Positions 6,924 through 12,554 of a stretch of 13,366 nt of DNA are shown here, piece by piece. A program made the translations under genes and the position numbers. The DNA is from Gammaproteobacteria bacterium (lineage in GTDB: Bacteria > Pseudomonadota > Gammaproteobacteria > Acidithiobacillales > Acidithiobacillaceae), in assembly GCA_023381645.1 (NCBI GenBank), contig JAMCRJ010000077.1, positions 1 through 13,366 of the forward strand, read 5' to 3'. The notes beneath the pieces were generated by a model. It was not told where the DNA came from. It made no database searches and saw only the letters and a list, made by a program, of their open reading frames with translations. The stretch's first letter is position 1. Each line of letters begins with the position of its first letter.

Positions 6924-6940
6924 AAAGCCCGTCGCGGGCC
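6924..6940 (-). terminator. Candidate weak terminator of hxlR
   Basis: On the minus strand a GC-rich stem GGCCCG-CGA-CGGGCT is followed by a short TTT about 35 bases after the hxlR stop. The stem is convincing but the T run is only three bases, so termination is plausible rather than certain. Confidence 0.4.
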
Positions 6941-6975
6941 GAGAAAAGAGCAGGCACTGTATCGAGGGTTATTTG

Positions 6976-7311
6976 TTACCTTCCTCCCAGCTTCTCTCCC
7001 ACTCGTGCCATGGCCTCAAGCACCGGTTTCAGTTCTCTCCCGAGCGCGGTCAGGCTATATGATACCTGTGGTGGCGAGGTTGGAATGACCTCCCTTGTGA
7101 CGACGCCAAGGGCTTCCATCTCTCGCAGCCGAGTGGTAAGCACCTTCGAAGTGATCGTGCCAATGTCGCGGCGCAAGTCCCCAAAACGTCTGGGTTCGTC
7201 ACAAAGGTACCAAAGCACCTTGGGCGTCCATGCTCCGGAAAGCAGCCGCAAGCATGTGTCCAGCGGGCAGTTTTCGGGGGGTGGAGGGCGTCTAGGTCGG
7301 TGTTTATCCAT
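6976..7311 (-). CDS. HxlR-family transcriptional regulator
   Basis: A 111-residue winged helix-turn-helix protein of the HxlR family. The family start CPLDTCLRLLSGAWTPKVLW is at residues 15-34. The recognition region around 43-60 (FGDLRRDIGTITSKVLTTRL) and the wing (SYSLTALGREL) follow. C15 is at the position of the redox- or electrophile-sensing cysteine known from YodB, HypR and QorR; C20 and C37 are further thiols. The length is normal for the family. It is transcribed away from the Old Yellow Enzyme gene, across a 334-base gap. The usual pattern would be repression of itself and the neighbouring reductase, relieved when the cysteine is modified. The family is firm; the inducer and target are inference. 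No strong ribosome-binding site precedes the ATG. Confidence 0.9.
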   Translation of the reverse strand: MDKHRPRRPPPPENCPLDTCLRLLSGAWTPKVLWYLCDEPRRFGDLRRDIGTITSKVLTTRLREMEALGVVTREVIPTSPPQVSYSLTALGRELKPVLEAMARVGEKLGGR

Positions 7312-7528
7312 AGTGGAGCAATATTACACTAAGTATCCTATGGGAATCTACTAGCTAGATGATGCTGCCCAGCGCATACTTTCCCTCACGAGTTCAGACT
7401 ACTGGCCCACCATAGACTAAACTCTGAAAATAGGTTCCACCGACGCTTGCTGCGGTGGAAGAAGCACGAACCCAAGCTCAATGTGCTGCTCACTTTATGG
7501 CCATGGTTTTGGCCTGCGGAGGAAACCG

Positions 7529-7627
7529 ATGGTTGAAATCCGCAAGAGCGAAGATCGCGGGCATGCCAAGTTCGAATCACAAAGAACGGCCCCTATATTG
7601 TCTCGGGAGCCATCGGATTTGATCTGA
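7529..7627 (+). pseudogene. Pirin-like N-terminal fragment
   Basis: A 32-codon frame starts at ATG 7529 after GGAGG. Its first 16 residues, MVEIRKSEDRGHAKFE, match the typical beginning of pirin proteins, which continue with a WLDSxHTFSF segment. Here that continuation is absent and the frame ends after unrelated residues. Pirins are cupin proteins related to quercetin dioxygenase and are often found beside HxlR or LysR regulators and flavin reductases. It looks like what remains after a deletion whose junction is near 7576. Too short to be functional. Confidence 0.45.
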
Positions 7628-7644
7628 ATTACCGAGGAAAATAA
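7570..7644 (+). pseudogene. Possible CDGSH-type iron-sulfur protein fragment
   Basis: In another frame than the pirin piece the sequence reads VRITKNGPYIVSGAIGFD and stops at TAA 7642-7644, one base before the reductase ATG. The ITKNGPYIVSG string resembles the conserved strand before the cluster motif of small CDGSH or Fer4_19 proteins. No start codon, cysteines or histidine follow, so at most a fragment is present. It may be chance; the match is a single short motif. Confidence 0.28.
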
Positions 7645-7645
7645 C

Positions 7646-8725
7646 ATGACTACCACTCTGTTTACCCCCACCACACTTGGCAAACTGCAACTCAAGAACC
7701 GCTTCGTCATGTCACCGATGACGCGCAACCGCGCCACCGGCAATATCCCAAACGAGCTCATGGCACAGTATTACGCACAGCGGGCAACTGCGGGGCTCAT
7801 TATCACTGAAGGTGCCTCGCCGTCTCCCAATGGGCTGGGTTATCCGCGCATACCGGGGATATTTTCTGCCCAGCAAGTTGCGGGTTGGAAACTCGTCACT
7901 GATGCGGTTCACGCCAAGGGCGGGAAGATGTTCATCCAGTTCATGCACTGCGGGCGCATCGGCCATCCGCTCAACCTGCCTGCGGGCGCCCGCGTGCTCG
8001 GGCCGTCGGCCGTGGTAGCAGCCGGCGATATATACACAGATGCCGAGGGAATGAAACCGAATGCCATGCCGCAGGCGATGACCGAGGCTGACATCAAGAC
8101 CGCGATAGAGGAATTCGCCCAAGGCGCAAGGAATGCGGTGGCGGCGGGATTCGACGGTGTCGAACTGCACGGCGCGAACGGTTATCTGCTCGAACAGTTC
8201 ATCCGCCCGAACTCGAATCAGCGCACCGACCGTTATGGCGGGGCTATCGAGAAGCGCGCACGCTTCGTGCTCGAAGTCGCTGACGCGGTGACCACGGCGA
8301 TCGGCAAGGACAAGGTCGGCATACGATTGTCGCCGTTCGGTGTGTTGAACGATATGCCGCTGTACGACGCGATGGAGGCGGATTACGCCTGGCTGGCGCA
8401 ACAACTCAACGTACGCGGGCTGGTCTACATCCACTTGGTAGACCACTCGTCCATGGGCGCGCCGCCAGTACCTGCGTCCATGAAGGCGACGTTCCGCAAT
8501 TTATTCAAGGGAACGCTGATCCTCTCCGGCGGTTACGACGCCACTCGTGCCGAGAGCGATCTTGCCGCGGGAAGATGCGATCTGATCGCCGTGGGCCGGC
8601 CGTTCCTCGCCAACCCGGACCTGGTCGCGCGATGGAAGATCGGCGCGCCGGTGAATGTGCCGGATATGAGCACGTTCTATACGCCCGGAGCCAAGGGATA
8701 TACGGATTACCCGACACTGGGTTGA
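7646..8725 (+). CDS. Old Yellow Enzyme family FMN ene-reductase
   Basis: A 359-residue intact protein with GAGG nine bases before ATG 7646. It has the complete NADH:flavin oxidoreductase barrel: the N-terminal LKNRFVMSPMTRNRA (FMN contact), QFMHCGRIGH (98-107), the active-site segment ELHGANGYLLEQF with H175, N178 (substrate carbonyl binding) and Y180 (proton donor), NQRTDRYGG (191-199), GIRLSPFG with R228, and the phosphate-binding LSGGYD and VGRPFLANPDL near the C-terminus. Enzymes of this class use NAD(P)H and FMN to reduce activated C=C bonds, quinones, nitro compounds and N-ethylmaleimide (NemA-like). The divergent HxlR regulator with a sensing cysteine suggests induction by electrophiles. 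Cytosolic; no signal sequence. The physiological substrate cannot be told. Confidence 0.93.
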   Translation: MTTTLFTPTTLGKLQLKNRFVMSPMTRNRATGNIPNELMAQYYAQRATAGLIITEGASPSPNGLGYPRIPGIFSAQQVAGWKLVTDAVHAKGGKMFIQFMHCGRIGHPLNLPAGARVLGPSAVVAAGDIYTDAEGMKPNAMPQAMTEADIKTAIEEFAQGARNAVAAGFDGVELHGANGYLLEQFIRPNSNQRTDRYGGAIEKRARFVLEVADAVTTAIGKDKVGIRLSPFGVLNDMPLYDAMEADYAWLAQQLNVRGLVYIHLVDHSSMGAPPVPASMKATFRNLFKGTLILSGGYDATRAESDLAAGRCDLIAVGRPFLANPDLVARWKIGAPVNVPDMSTFYTPGAKGYTDYPTLG

Positions 8726-8727
8726 TC

Positions 8728-8937
8728 GTGGTGAAGACAGGTAACGATACTGAAGTGACTACTCAACGATTACCGACCCTGTTCAGTCCCCGTGGTGGCC
8801 AGCCTTGCTTCTTCCTGGAACCACTTTCCGGATTTCCTGCAGGGTTGTGGGATAATCCGGCTGCTTACTTGCGCGGCATTCCTGCTGCGATCGGACAGCA
8901 TCCGCGTGCAGTGTTGGTGATCTCTAAAGTGGAGTAG
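8728..8937 (+). pseudogene. Truncated class III extradiol (LigB/DODA-type) dioxygenase
   Basis: Two bases after the reductase stop, a frame with GTG 8728 gives 69 residues: LPTLFSPRGGQPCFFLEP, then AAYLRGIPAAI and RAVLVISKVE before TAG. This is the N-terminal portion of DODA-type ring-opening dioxygenases, normally about 260 residues, in which the strand VLVISAHWE carries a metal-site histidine. Here the frame breaks exactly at that point (KVE then stop), and the first metal histidine of the SHG motif is replaced (SPRGG). The protein cannot be catalytic. A small indel near 8925 followed by deletion would explain it. It probably once formed an operon with the reductase. Confidence 0.6.
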
Positions 8938-8940
8938 TGC

Positions 8941-8957
8941 TGAAGCCGTCTGCTTCA
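8941..8957. terminator. Candidate short hairpin terminator
   Basis: TGAAGC (8941-8946) and GCTTCA (8952-8957) form a six-base-pair stem with a five-base loop, followed by TTTC on the plus strand. It lies between the plus-strand redox genes and the convergent minus-strand unit that ends at 8994. The stem is AT/GC mixed and the T run short, so it is a weak candidate. Confidence 0.3.
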
Positions 8958-8993
8958 TTTCAGTAGTAAACGCTGGGGTAGGGGATAGGTGCA

Positions 8994-9197
8994 TCATCGG
9001 CCCTCGCCGGGTGGCAGCGCGCGTCGGGTGATCGCCGGACGCATGATATCCACGAAGGTTTCCAGACGCACCAGGCGTACCGTCAAATCGCGCTCACGCT
9101 CTTCCATCTGATCGATTTTCTTGGTCAGTTGTTCGATCCGCTCCAGCAGTACGATGGTTTCCCTGATACCCTTCAACACATCGCCCAGCGTCGTCAT
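8994..9197 (-). CDS. Small coiled-coil protein of unknown function
   Basis: A 67-residue protein from ATG 9197. It is mostly one long amphipathic helix: LKGIRETIVLLERIEQLTKK followed by IDQMEERERDLTVRLVRL, with leucine/isoleucine heptads typical of a dimeric coiled coil. The C-terminus (AITRRALPPGEGR) is basic and probably disordered. Its start overlaps the stop of the upstream gene (ATGA), so the two are coupled. I do not recognise a family with confidence. Similar small helical partners accompany plasmid partition, mobilisation and toxin-antitoxin genes. The gene pair and overlap speak for a real gene; the function is unknown. Confidence 0.62.
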   Translation of the reverse strand: MTTLGDVLKGIRETIVLLERIEQLTKKIDQMEERERDLTVRLVRLETFVDIMRPAITRRALPPGEGR

Positions 9198-9526
9198 GCA
9201 GCGCTCTCGCCCCCGATCATCTGCGCCAACAACTCAGGATCGAGCGCCGCAAATTCGATCGCTGCCTGCTCTCGCGTTGCCGCCTCGATGGCCCGTAAAC
9301 GTCGCTCCGACCGGTCCAGACGGGCAAGCGTTTGATCCAGTGCTGACCGTGTCTTTTCGGTGGACGCCGCCAGATCTGCCATCAGAGCGCTCAGCAGCTC
9401 GTCGTCACCTAGCGCTTGCCGACGCATATAGTCGCTGACCGAAAGGTGTTCAGCGGCGGCGCGTGAAACGACACTCGTTTTCTGTTCGGGCGTCATCAAG
9501 ACAACAACACGTTCTGTCGCAGCCAT
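9194..9526 (-). CDS. Ribbon-helix-helix-like protein with coiled-coil tail
   Basis: A 110-residue protein. I chose ATG 9526 (MAATERVVVLMTPEQK) because AGGAA directly precedes it; an upstream in-frame start would cover the promoter. Residues 6-38 read as a short strand (RVVVLMTPEQK) and two helices ending in LSVSDYMRRQAL, the pattern of ribbon-helix-helix DNA-binding proteins such as MobC-like relaxosome proteins and plasmid repressors. Residues 42-92 form a helical, coiled-coil-prone tail (LARLDRSERRLRAI). It overlaps the following coiled-coil gene by four bases. It may bind the inverted repeat before its own gene. Mobilisation accessory protein, plasmid-type regulator or antitoxin are all possible; no relaxase is nearby. 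Confidence 0.65.
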   Translation of the reverse strand: MAATERVVVLMTPEQKTSVVSRAAAEHLSVSDYMRRQALGDDELLSALMADLAASTEKTRSALDQTLARLDRSERRLRAIEAATREQAAIEFAALDPELLAQMIGGESAA

Positions 9527-9538
9527 TTCCTGTATCCT

Positions 9539-9587
9539 CATGTGCATACACATGGACATGGTATACCCACCATCGGAATTCATGCAA
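9539..9587 (-). promoter_or_regulatory. Promoter and inverted repeat of the RHH/coiled-coil unit
   Basis: On the minus strand TTGCAT (9587-9582) and TATACC (9565-9560) are separated by 16 bases and form a moderate sigma-70-like promoter. Downstream, CATGTG (9539-9544) and CACATG (9549-9554) are perfect inverted copies around a four-base centre, lying between the promoter and the start codon at 9526. This is a natural site for autoregulation by the encoded DNA-binding protein. Confidence 0.48.
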
Positions 9588-9589
9588 TG

Positions 9590-9838
9590 AGCATGGCAAG
9601 TTCACGGGCAAAAGGCTTCAGTCGGTGCGCGCCAGTCCACGGCTACGAGCAATGCCCTCGGCACTGTCCGTAAATACCTTATGGCCGTCTCCCGTGAGTG
9701 ATGGCCGTCCGAGGTGGTATGACTTCTTCTTTGGGTTCTGGCGCCGATGGCTCCAGCCCTTCGCCCTGCAGCCCTGCCATAGAGAGCGTACATTACCTCA
9801 TCGACTGGAACTTCGATGAAGTGGAACCGCGACGGCCT
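9590..9838. other. Stretch without a confident gene
   Basis: No assured gene. On the plus strand an open frame 9701-9862 (53 codons, ending WNFDEVEPRRPSVQPVVV) has no clear ribosome-binding site. On the minus strand a frame ending near 9620 contains KKKSYHLGRPSLTGDGHK and then AEGIARSRGLARTD, which faintly resembles the start of a small DNA-binding antitoxin but lacks a clean start and is cut by a stop. ATGGCCGTC is repeated at 9681 and 9701. I read this as debris. Confidence 0.35.
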
Positions 9839-9970
9839 TCAGTGCAGCCTGTTGTTGTATGAATAAGCGCGTGACGTGAACATGCCCCTGGTTCCGATCC
9901 AGAATCCGCACCAGGCGGCCACGGCTATTACCATGAGTATCTTCAGGAATATGCGAAAACCGCGCGGCAC
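9839..9970 (-). CDS. Possible 43-residue single-span membrane protein
   Basis: A frame from GTG 9970 to TGA 9839 encodes a short basic start (VPRGFR), one hydrophobic segment (IFLKILMVIAVAAWCGFWIG, about residues 7-26) and a polar tail (TRGMFTSRAYSYNNRLH). That layout suits a small inner-membrane protein with the tail outside. It starts 15 bases after the Sel1-repeat stop and lies in the same reading frame, so it could also be a C-terminal extension read through that TGA, or once have been fused to it. No good ribosome-binding site is visible, and TTG 9979 is an alternative start. Support is the membrane segment and position only. Confidence 0.4.
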   Translation of the reverse strand: MPRGFRIFLKILMVIAVAAWCGFWIGTRGMFTSRAYSYNNRLH

Positions 9971-9985
9971 GTACCCCAACGCCGC

Positions 9986-10402
9986 TCAGGAATGCCGGTG
10001 GCGATCCTTTGCGGATTGCTGCCACCAATAGTCGGCTTTGAGGGTGTTCTGGGCCACACCCTCCCCGAAGCTGTAGGCAAAGGCAAGGTTGAACGCGCCT
10101 TGGGCATTCCCGGCCAGTGCCGCCTTATGGTACCAGGCCGCGGCTTTTTTCCAGTTCTGCTGTACGCCCTGGCCGTGCAGATACCGATTGCCCAAGGCGT
10201 TTTCTGCTGCGGAATCTCCGGCATGGGCCAGTTTCCGTAATTTCCGGAGTGAACAACCCGCCAGGGAATGGGGCCAGTAGACGGTCTGAACGGGTGGTTT
10301 CCAGGTTGCGGCGCAGGCCGCCGTTGTCGATAGACCGATCCAGAATATCAGGGTGAGGGCCGGGTGGTGCCTTGCGAATCTGGGCGAAGATGCCGCAAGC
10401 AT
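9986..10402 (-). CDS. Exported Sel1-repeat (TPR-like) protein
   Basis: A 138-residue protein. ATG 10402 is preceded by GGAGG at ideal distance, so the longer upstream frame is rejected. Residues 1-32 form an export signal (ALTLIFWIGLSTTAACAA); C30 could make it a lipoprotein, although TAAC is a poor lipobox. Two Sel1 repeats follow: residues about 65-98 (NALGNRYLHGQGVQQNWKKA) and 101-133 (FNLAFAYSFGEGVAQN), each a helical pair with the GxGVxxN turn. Sel1 proteins are solenoid scaffolds for protein-protein contacts, often in the periplasm. This one is short, with two repeats only. It lies downstream of an exported 210-residue protein on the same strand and may act with it. The partner is unknown. 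Confidence 0.82.
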   Translation of the reverse strand: MLAASSPRFARHHPALTLIFWIGLSTTAACAATWKPPVQTVYWPHSLAGCSLRKLRKLAHAGDSAAENALGNRYLHGQGVQQNWKKAAAWYHKAALAGNAQGAFNLAFAYSFGEGVAQNTLKADYWWQQSAKDRHRHS

Positions 10403-10423
10403 GAATCGATTCCTCCGGATACG

Positions 10424-10450
10424 GGGGCAAGGTGCCCCGTGACGTGGGGC
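10424..10450 (-). promoter_or_regulatory. Competing hairpins in the leader of the Sel1 gene
   Basis: GGGGC (10424-10428), GCCCC (10434-10438) and GGGGC (10446-10450) follow each other. The middle arm can pair with the left arm (five-base loop) or the right arm (seven-base loop), giving two exclusive hairpins. They lie seven bases upstream of the GGAGG ribosome-binding site on the minus-strand transcript. This could modulate translation or terminate the upstream transcript. No T run is present. Confidence 0.35.
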
Positions 10451-10582
10451 CGAACCGGGTCGATAGGAGATCCGATTCCCGGCAGACGCCTGGTTCAAGA
10501 GGACGAGAGGGAGCACCATCGTCTGCTGCCCGTGTTCAGACACCGCGGGCTGGTCTGTGGGGTGTAGGGTTTCGTCCCCTGG

Positions 10583-11215
10583 TCAAAGTGGGATCTTTGG
10601 CGAAGGGGCATGGGGGTGATCCCAGCCTACCTGCAAGGTCTGATGCTCCGGCAGGGGAGTCATGGGTACGGATGGCGCCGCGCCGGAGCCTTCGCCCAGG
10701 TTCAAGGAGTCCCGAGGGATGGCCCCCGAAAAAGGCATTTCCGGAGGCAACGAAAGCAGGGCGACCGGTACCGGCAAGCGGAACGACGGCATGGCGAAGG
10801 GGCCGAAAGAGACGCCCATCAGGCGTTGCATCTGGGCTATTTGCCGATCCATGGACACCTGCATCGCCTGCATTTGCCACAGGCTGCGCCGGACCATGGC
10901 CTGCGCCTGCGCCGGGGATAGGCTTTCGGGGTAGACCTGCAAATGCTCGCTGGGCCCACCCTGGCCCCAGGTGACCGTCTGCACCCGCATCACCCCGCCC
11001 GGGAAATGAATGACCCGGCTCTGCGCCGCGGCGGGTACGGAGTGACCATTGATCCAGAGATGCACGAAGGACGTGTGTGACCGTTGTGATGCCAAGGTAC
11101 CCTCATAGGGAGAGGCATGGGCCAGAGGCGCCGCAGCAGCGGCAGCCAGAACAGCGATGCTCGCGGAGATGAGCGCCTGACGTTTCCATATAGGGCGAGA
11201 GGGATTGTTCCTCAT
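10583..11215 (-). CDS. Exported protein of unknown function
   Basis: A 210-residue protein from ATG 11215, which follows AGGAGG at seven bases; the in-frame start at 11293 has no such site. Residues 1-34 are a clear Sec signal peptide: basic start, then ALISASIAVLAAAAAAP and an AHA cleavage site before SPYEG. The mature protein has a beta-rich part (40-90, with FVHLWINGHSVP and HFPGGVMRVQTVTWGQGG), a glutamine- and methionine-rich helix (101-133, MQAMQVSMDRQIAQMQRL), and a proline-rich tail. I do not recognise a family. Location is periplasmic or secreted. Spacing to the Sel1 gene is 180 bases on the same strand, so a common transcript is possible. Good signal, start site and uninterrupted length make it a real gene. 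Confidence 0.72.
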   Translation of the reverse strand: MRNNPSRPIWKRQALISASIAVLAAAAAAPLAHASPYEGTLASQRSHTSFVHLWINGHSVPAAAQSRVIHFPGGVMRVQTVTWGQGGPSEHLQVYPESLSPAQAQAMVRRSLWQMQAMQVSMDRQIAQMQRLMGVSFGPFAMPSFRLPVPVALLSLPPEMPFSGAIPRDSLNLGEGSGAAPSVPMTPLPEHQTLQVGWDHPHAPSPKIPL

Positions 11216-11304
11216 GGTGATCCTCCTGAAATTCACCAAAATGTAGAACTGAAGAAACGACGGCCGCCGGGAAAATCCAGCAACCAGAGTCATGGACCGA
11301 TGTT

Positions 11305-11487
11305 TTGCCCGATGAGTTCCCCATATTTGAGCGGGCTATGTGGCCAGCCGTGCGGATGGCCATCTGCATCCCTATGACCATGCTGGAGCCCGCCATCATC
11401 CAGGCCAACCTGGCCGGGCAGCAGCCCACCTGTATGAGCCTGCTGTGGGTTCCAACGGAACCCGCTGCCGACCGACTGGGGGCATAA
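11305..11487 (+). pseudogene. Unidentified coding-like fragment
   Basis: A frame on the plus strand, open from about 11239 with TTG 11305 as first start-like codon, reads DEFPIFERAMWPAVRMAICI, then MLEPAIIQANLAGQQP and ends VPTEPAADRLGA at TAA. G or C dominates the third codon positions, as in real genes here, yet there is no start codon with a ribosome-binding site. I take it as the C-terminal remnant of an unknown gene. The opposite strand also has an open frame (to 11492), containing a methionine-rich hydrophobic part (MMAGSSMVIGMQMAI). I cannot decide firmly which is the real one, and neither is recognised. Confidence 0.3.
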
Positions 11488-11522
11488 CGCAAGGTGGTGG
11501 CCGCGTTTGATGTCTGACCGTG

Positions 11523-11750
11523 CTACGCGCCCTCGATTACCCGTGCCACGTCACCGTGGCATTCGGCGCACTTGCCCACCAGCAGCAAGTCACCGCCCTT
11601 GATGGTGGCGCTGAAATTGGTAATCGTTGTTTCGTGACAGCAGCACCCGCACCAGACGTTGGCGAGCAGCCGCTGGCGTATCTCTGCTGGGATTGATTTC
11701 CAGTGCTGGCGGGCGGCCTTGGTGAACTCGGGCAGTGATTCGACGGGCAT
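11523..11750 (-). CDS. Small cysteine-rich conserved hypothetical protein
   Basis: A 75-residue protein. ATG 11750 is preferred because AAGGA stands seven bases before it; the open frame runs back to 11819. The N-terminal half is helical (FTKAARQHWKSIPAEIRQRL). The C-terminal half is beta-rich with cysteines in NVWCGCCCHETTITNF and LLLVGKCAECHGDVARV. The CxxC pairs suggest a zinc ribbon. I recall similar small proteins of unknown function in proteobacteria, often near mobile elements, but cannot name a family. It follows the Doc toxin gene on the same strand after 84 bases, and could belong to that transcript as an accessory gene. Function unknown. Confidence 0.62.
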   Translation of the reverse strand: MPVESLPEFTKAARQHWKSIPAEIRQRLLANVWCGCCCHETTITNFSATIKGGDLLLVGKCAECHGDVARVIEGA

Positions 11751-11834
11751 TCTGGATTCCTTGGTCGGTTCAGTTTCTTGACTCACGCGGCGAGCCATCA
11801 GCGACTGCGCTTGCCTCATCGCGGTGTGGTCGAT

Positions 11835-12218
11835 TCACGTCCCCTCGGCGTTAGCAAATCCCCGCAGCCAGGGATCAAGGTGGGCGATGTCGAACGACCC
11901 TGACTCGAACATCTGCATCATCTCTGCGTAGATCTGCGTTGGCGCGCGTCGCAAGCGCCAGCTATTGATGCGCAAGAACACGTCGGCAGCCGCAAAGGCG
12001 ATGCGCTTGTTCCCGTCAACGAATGGGTGATTGATCGCCAGACTTTCCAGCAGCGCAGCGGCCTCGGCCAGGATGTCGTCGTAGTAACCCGTCTGCGGGC
12101 GGAACAATGCGGCCTCCAGCGCCCCCGGATCGCGCACCCCAGGCGCTCCGCCGTAACGCTGCATCAGCACCGTGTGCATGCCGAGCACATCGGCCACAGT
12201 CAGGTAATCGAGCGGCAC
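11835..12218 (-). CDS. doc: Doc/Fic-family toxin (death on curing)
   Basis: A 127-residue protein with GTG start at 12218, three bases after the antitoxin stop. It begins LDYLTVADVLGMHTVLMQRY and contains GGAPGVRDPGALEAAL, the standard N-terminal half of Doc toxins. The active loop HPFVDGNKR is at residues 64-72 with H64, D68, N70 and K71. Doc proteins phosphorylate elongation factor Tu and stop translation; the related Fic enzymes transfer AMP. The loop has GNKR, between classical Doc (ANKR) and Fic (GNGR), so the exact reaction should not be assumed. The protein looks complete. The adjacent small upstream gene is the expected antitoxin. Confidence 0.9.
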   Translation of the reverse strand: MPLDYLTVADVLGMHTVLMQRYGGAPGVRDPGALEAALFRPQTGYYDDILAEAAALLESLAINHPFVDGNKRIAFAAADVFLRINSWRLRRAPTQIYAEMMQMFESGSFDIAHLDPWLRGFANAEGT

Positions 12219-12221
12219 GGC

Positions 12222-12461
12222 TTATTTCGCCAACTCGCGGTAGAGGCTATCAAATTCGTCGAGGCTGGACGCGAACGAAGCCATAACATGCCGGCGGGGA
12301 CGCTCCTTCTGCTGCCGGTCGATGTAGTCGCGCAGGGCTTCATCGAGCACCGCCTGGAACTGGCGCCCCTGGCTTTCTGCGATCTGGCGCAGCGCGGCCA
12401 GCACTTCAGGTGCTGCCTGGGAGGAAAATTTTTCGCGGACGGCAGTCGTCATGGCCATCAT
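12222..12461 (-). CDS. Antitoxin partner of Doc (ribbon-helix-helix-like)
   Basis: A 79-residue protein. Several starts are possible (12461, 12458, 12452); none has a strong ribosome-binding site. It has a short strand (TAVREKFSSQ), two helices (EVLAALRQIAESQG and FQAVLDEALRDYIDRQQ) and a C-terminal acidic stretch (SSLDEFDSLYRELAK) that would occupy the toxin. The layout is that of CopG/ribbon-helix-helix antitoxins that accompany Doc/Fic toxins. It directly precedes the toxin gene with a three-base gap, and a strong dyad stands just before its start. Role in neutralising Doc and repressing the operon follows from context and fold. Confidence 0.78.
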   Translation of the reverse strand: MMAMTTAVREKFSSQAAPEVLAALRQIAESQGRQFQAVLDEALRDYIDRQQKERPRRHVMASFASSLDEFDSLYRELAK

Positions 12462-12463
12462 CC

Positions 12464-12491
12464 ATCATGATGAATATTGATATTTCATGAT
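12464..12491 (-). promoter_or_regulatory. Dyad operator before the Doc operon
   Basis: ATCATGA-TG-AATAT (12464-12477) and ATATTTCATGAT (12480-12491) form an inverted repeat of twelve pairs if the TG is bulged out. It ends three bases before the antitoxin ATG at 12461. A further ATCATG stands at 12505-12510. Its AT-richness makes it a likely promoter-operator, bound by the antitoxin with or without toxin. The dyad is seen; binding is inferred. Confidence 0.55.
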
Positions 12492-12554
12492 AGAGCAAGA
12501 TGCGATCATGCGCCACCGTCAGGTTTGTGTTCGCCGATTGGACGGCCAGCGTGG

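Larger units (their letters stand above)
7312..7645. other. hxlR / Old Yellow Enzyme intergenic region with gene debris
   Basis: This region should hold both divergent promoters. Near hxlR, TAGTG (7311-7315) and CACTA (7327-7331) form an inverted repeat, and TAATAT on the minus strand could be a -10 box, suggesting an autoregulatory site over the hxlR start. The middle (about 7395-7525) has coding-like stretches in shifting frames, one with an RFHRRLLRWKKHE motif vaguely like the C-terminus of IS5-type transposases; I cannot assign it. The right third holds pirin-like and CDGSH-like fragments listed separately. Confidence 0.4.

Noticed and set aside
7395..7525. IS5-type transposase C-terminus
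   Set aside because: One short motif (RFHRRLLRWKKHE) in a shifting frame is too little to call an insertion sequence, and no terminal inverted repeats were found.
10432..10974. 180-residue plus-strand open frame
   Set aside because: Antisense to the exported 210-residue protein, which has signal peptide and ribosome-binding site.
12027..12470. 147-residue plus-strand open frame
   Set aside because: Antisense to the doc toxin-antitoxin pair.
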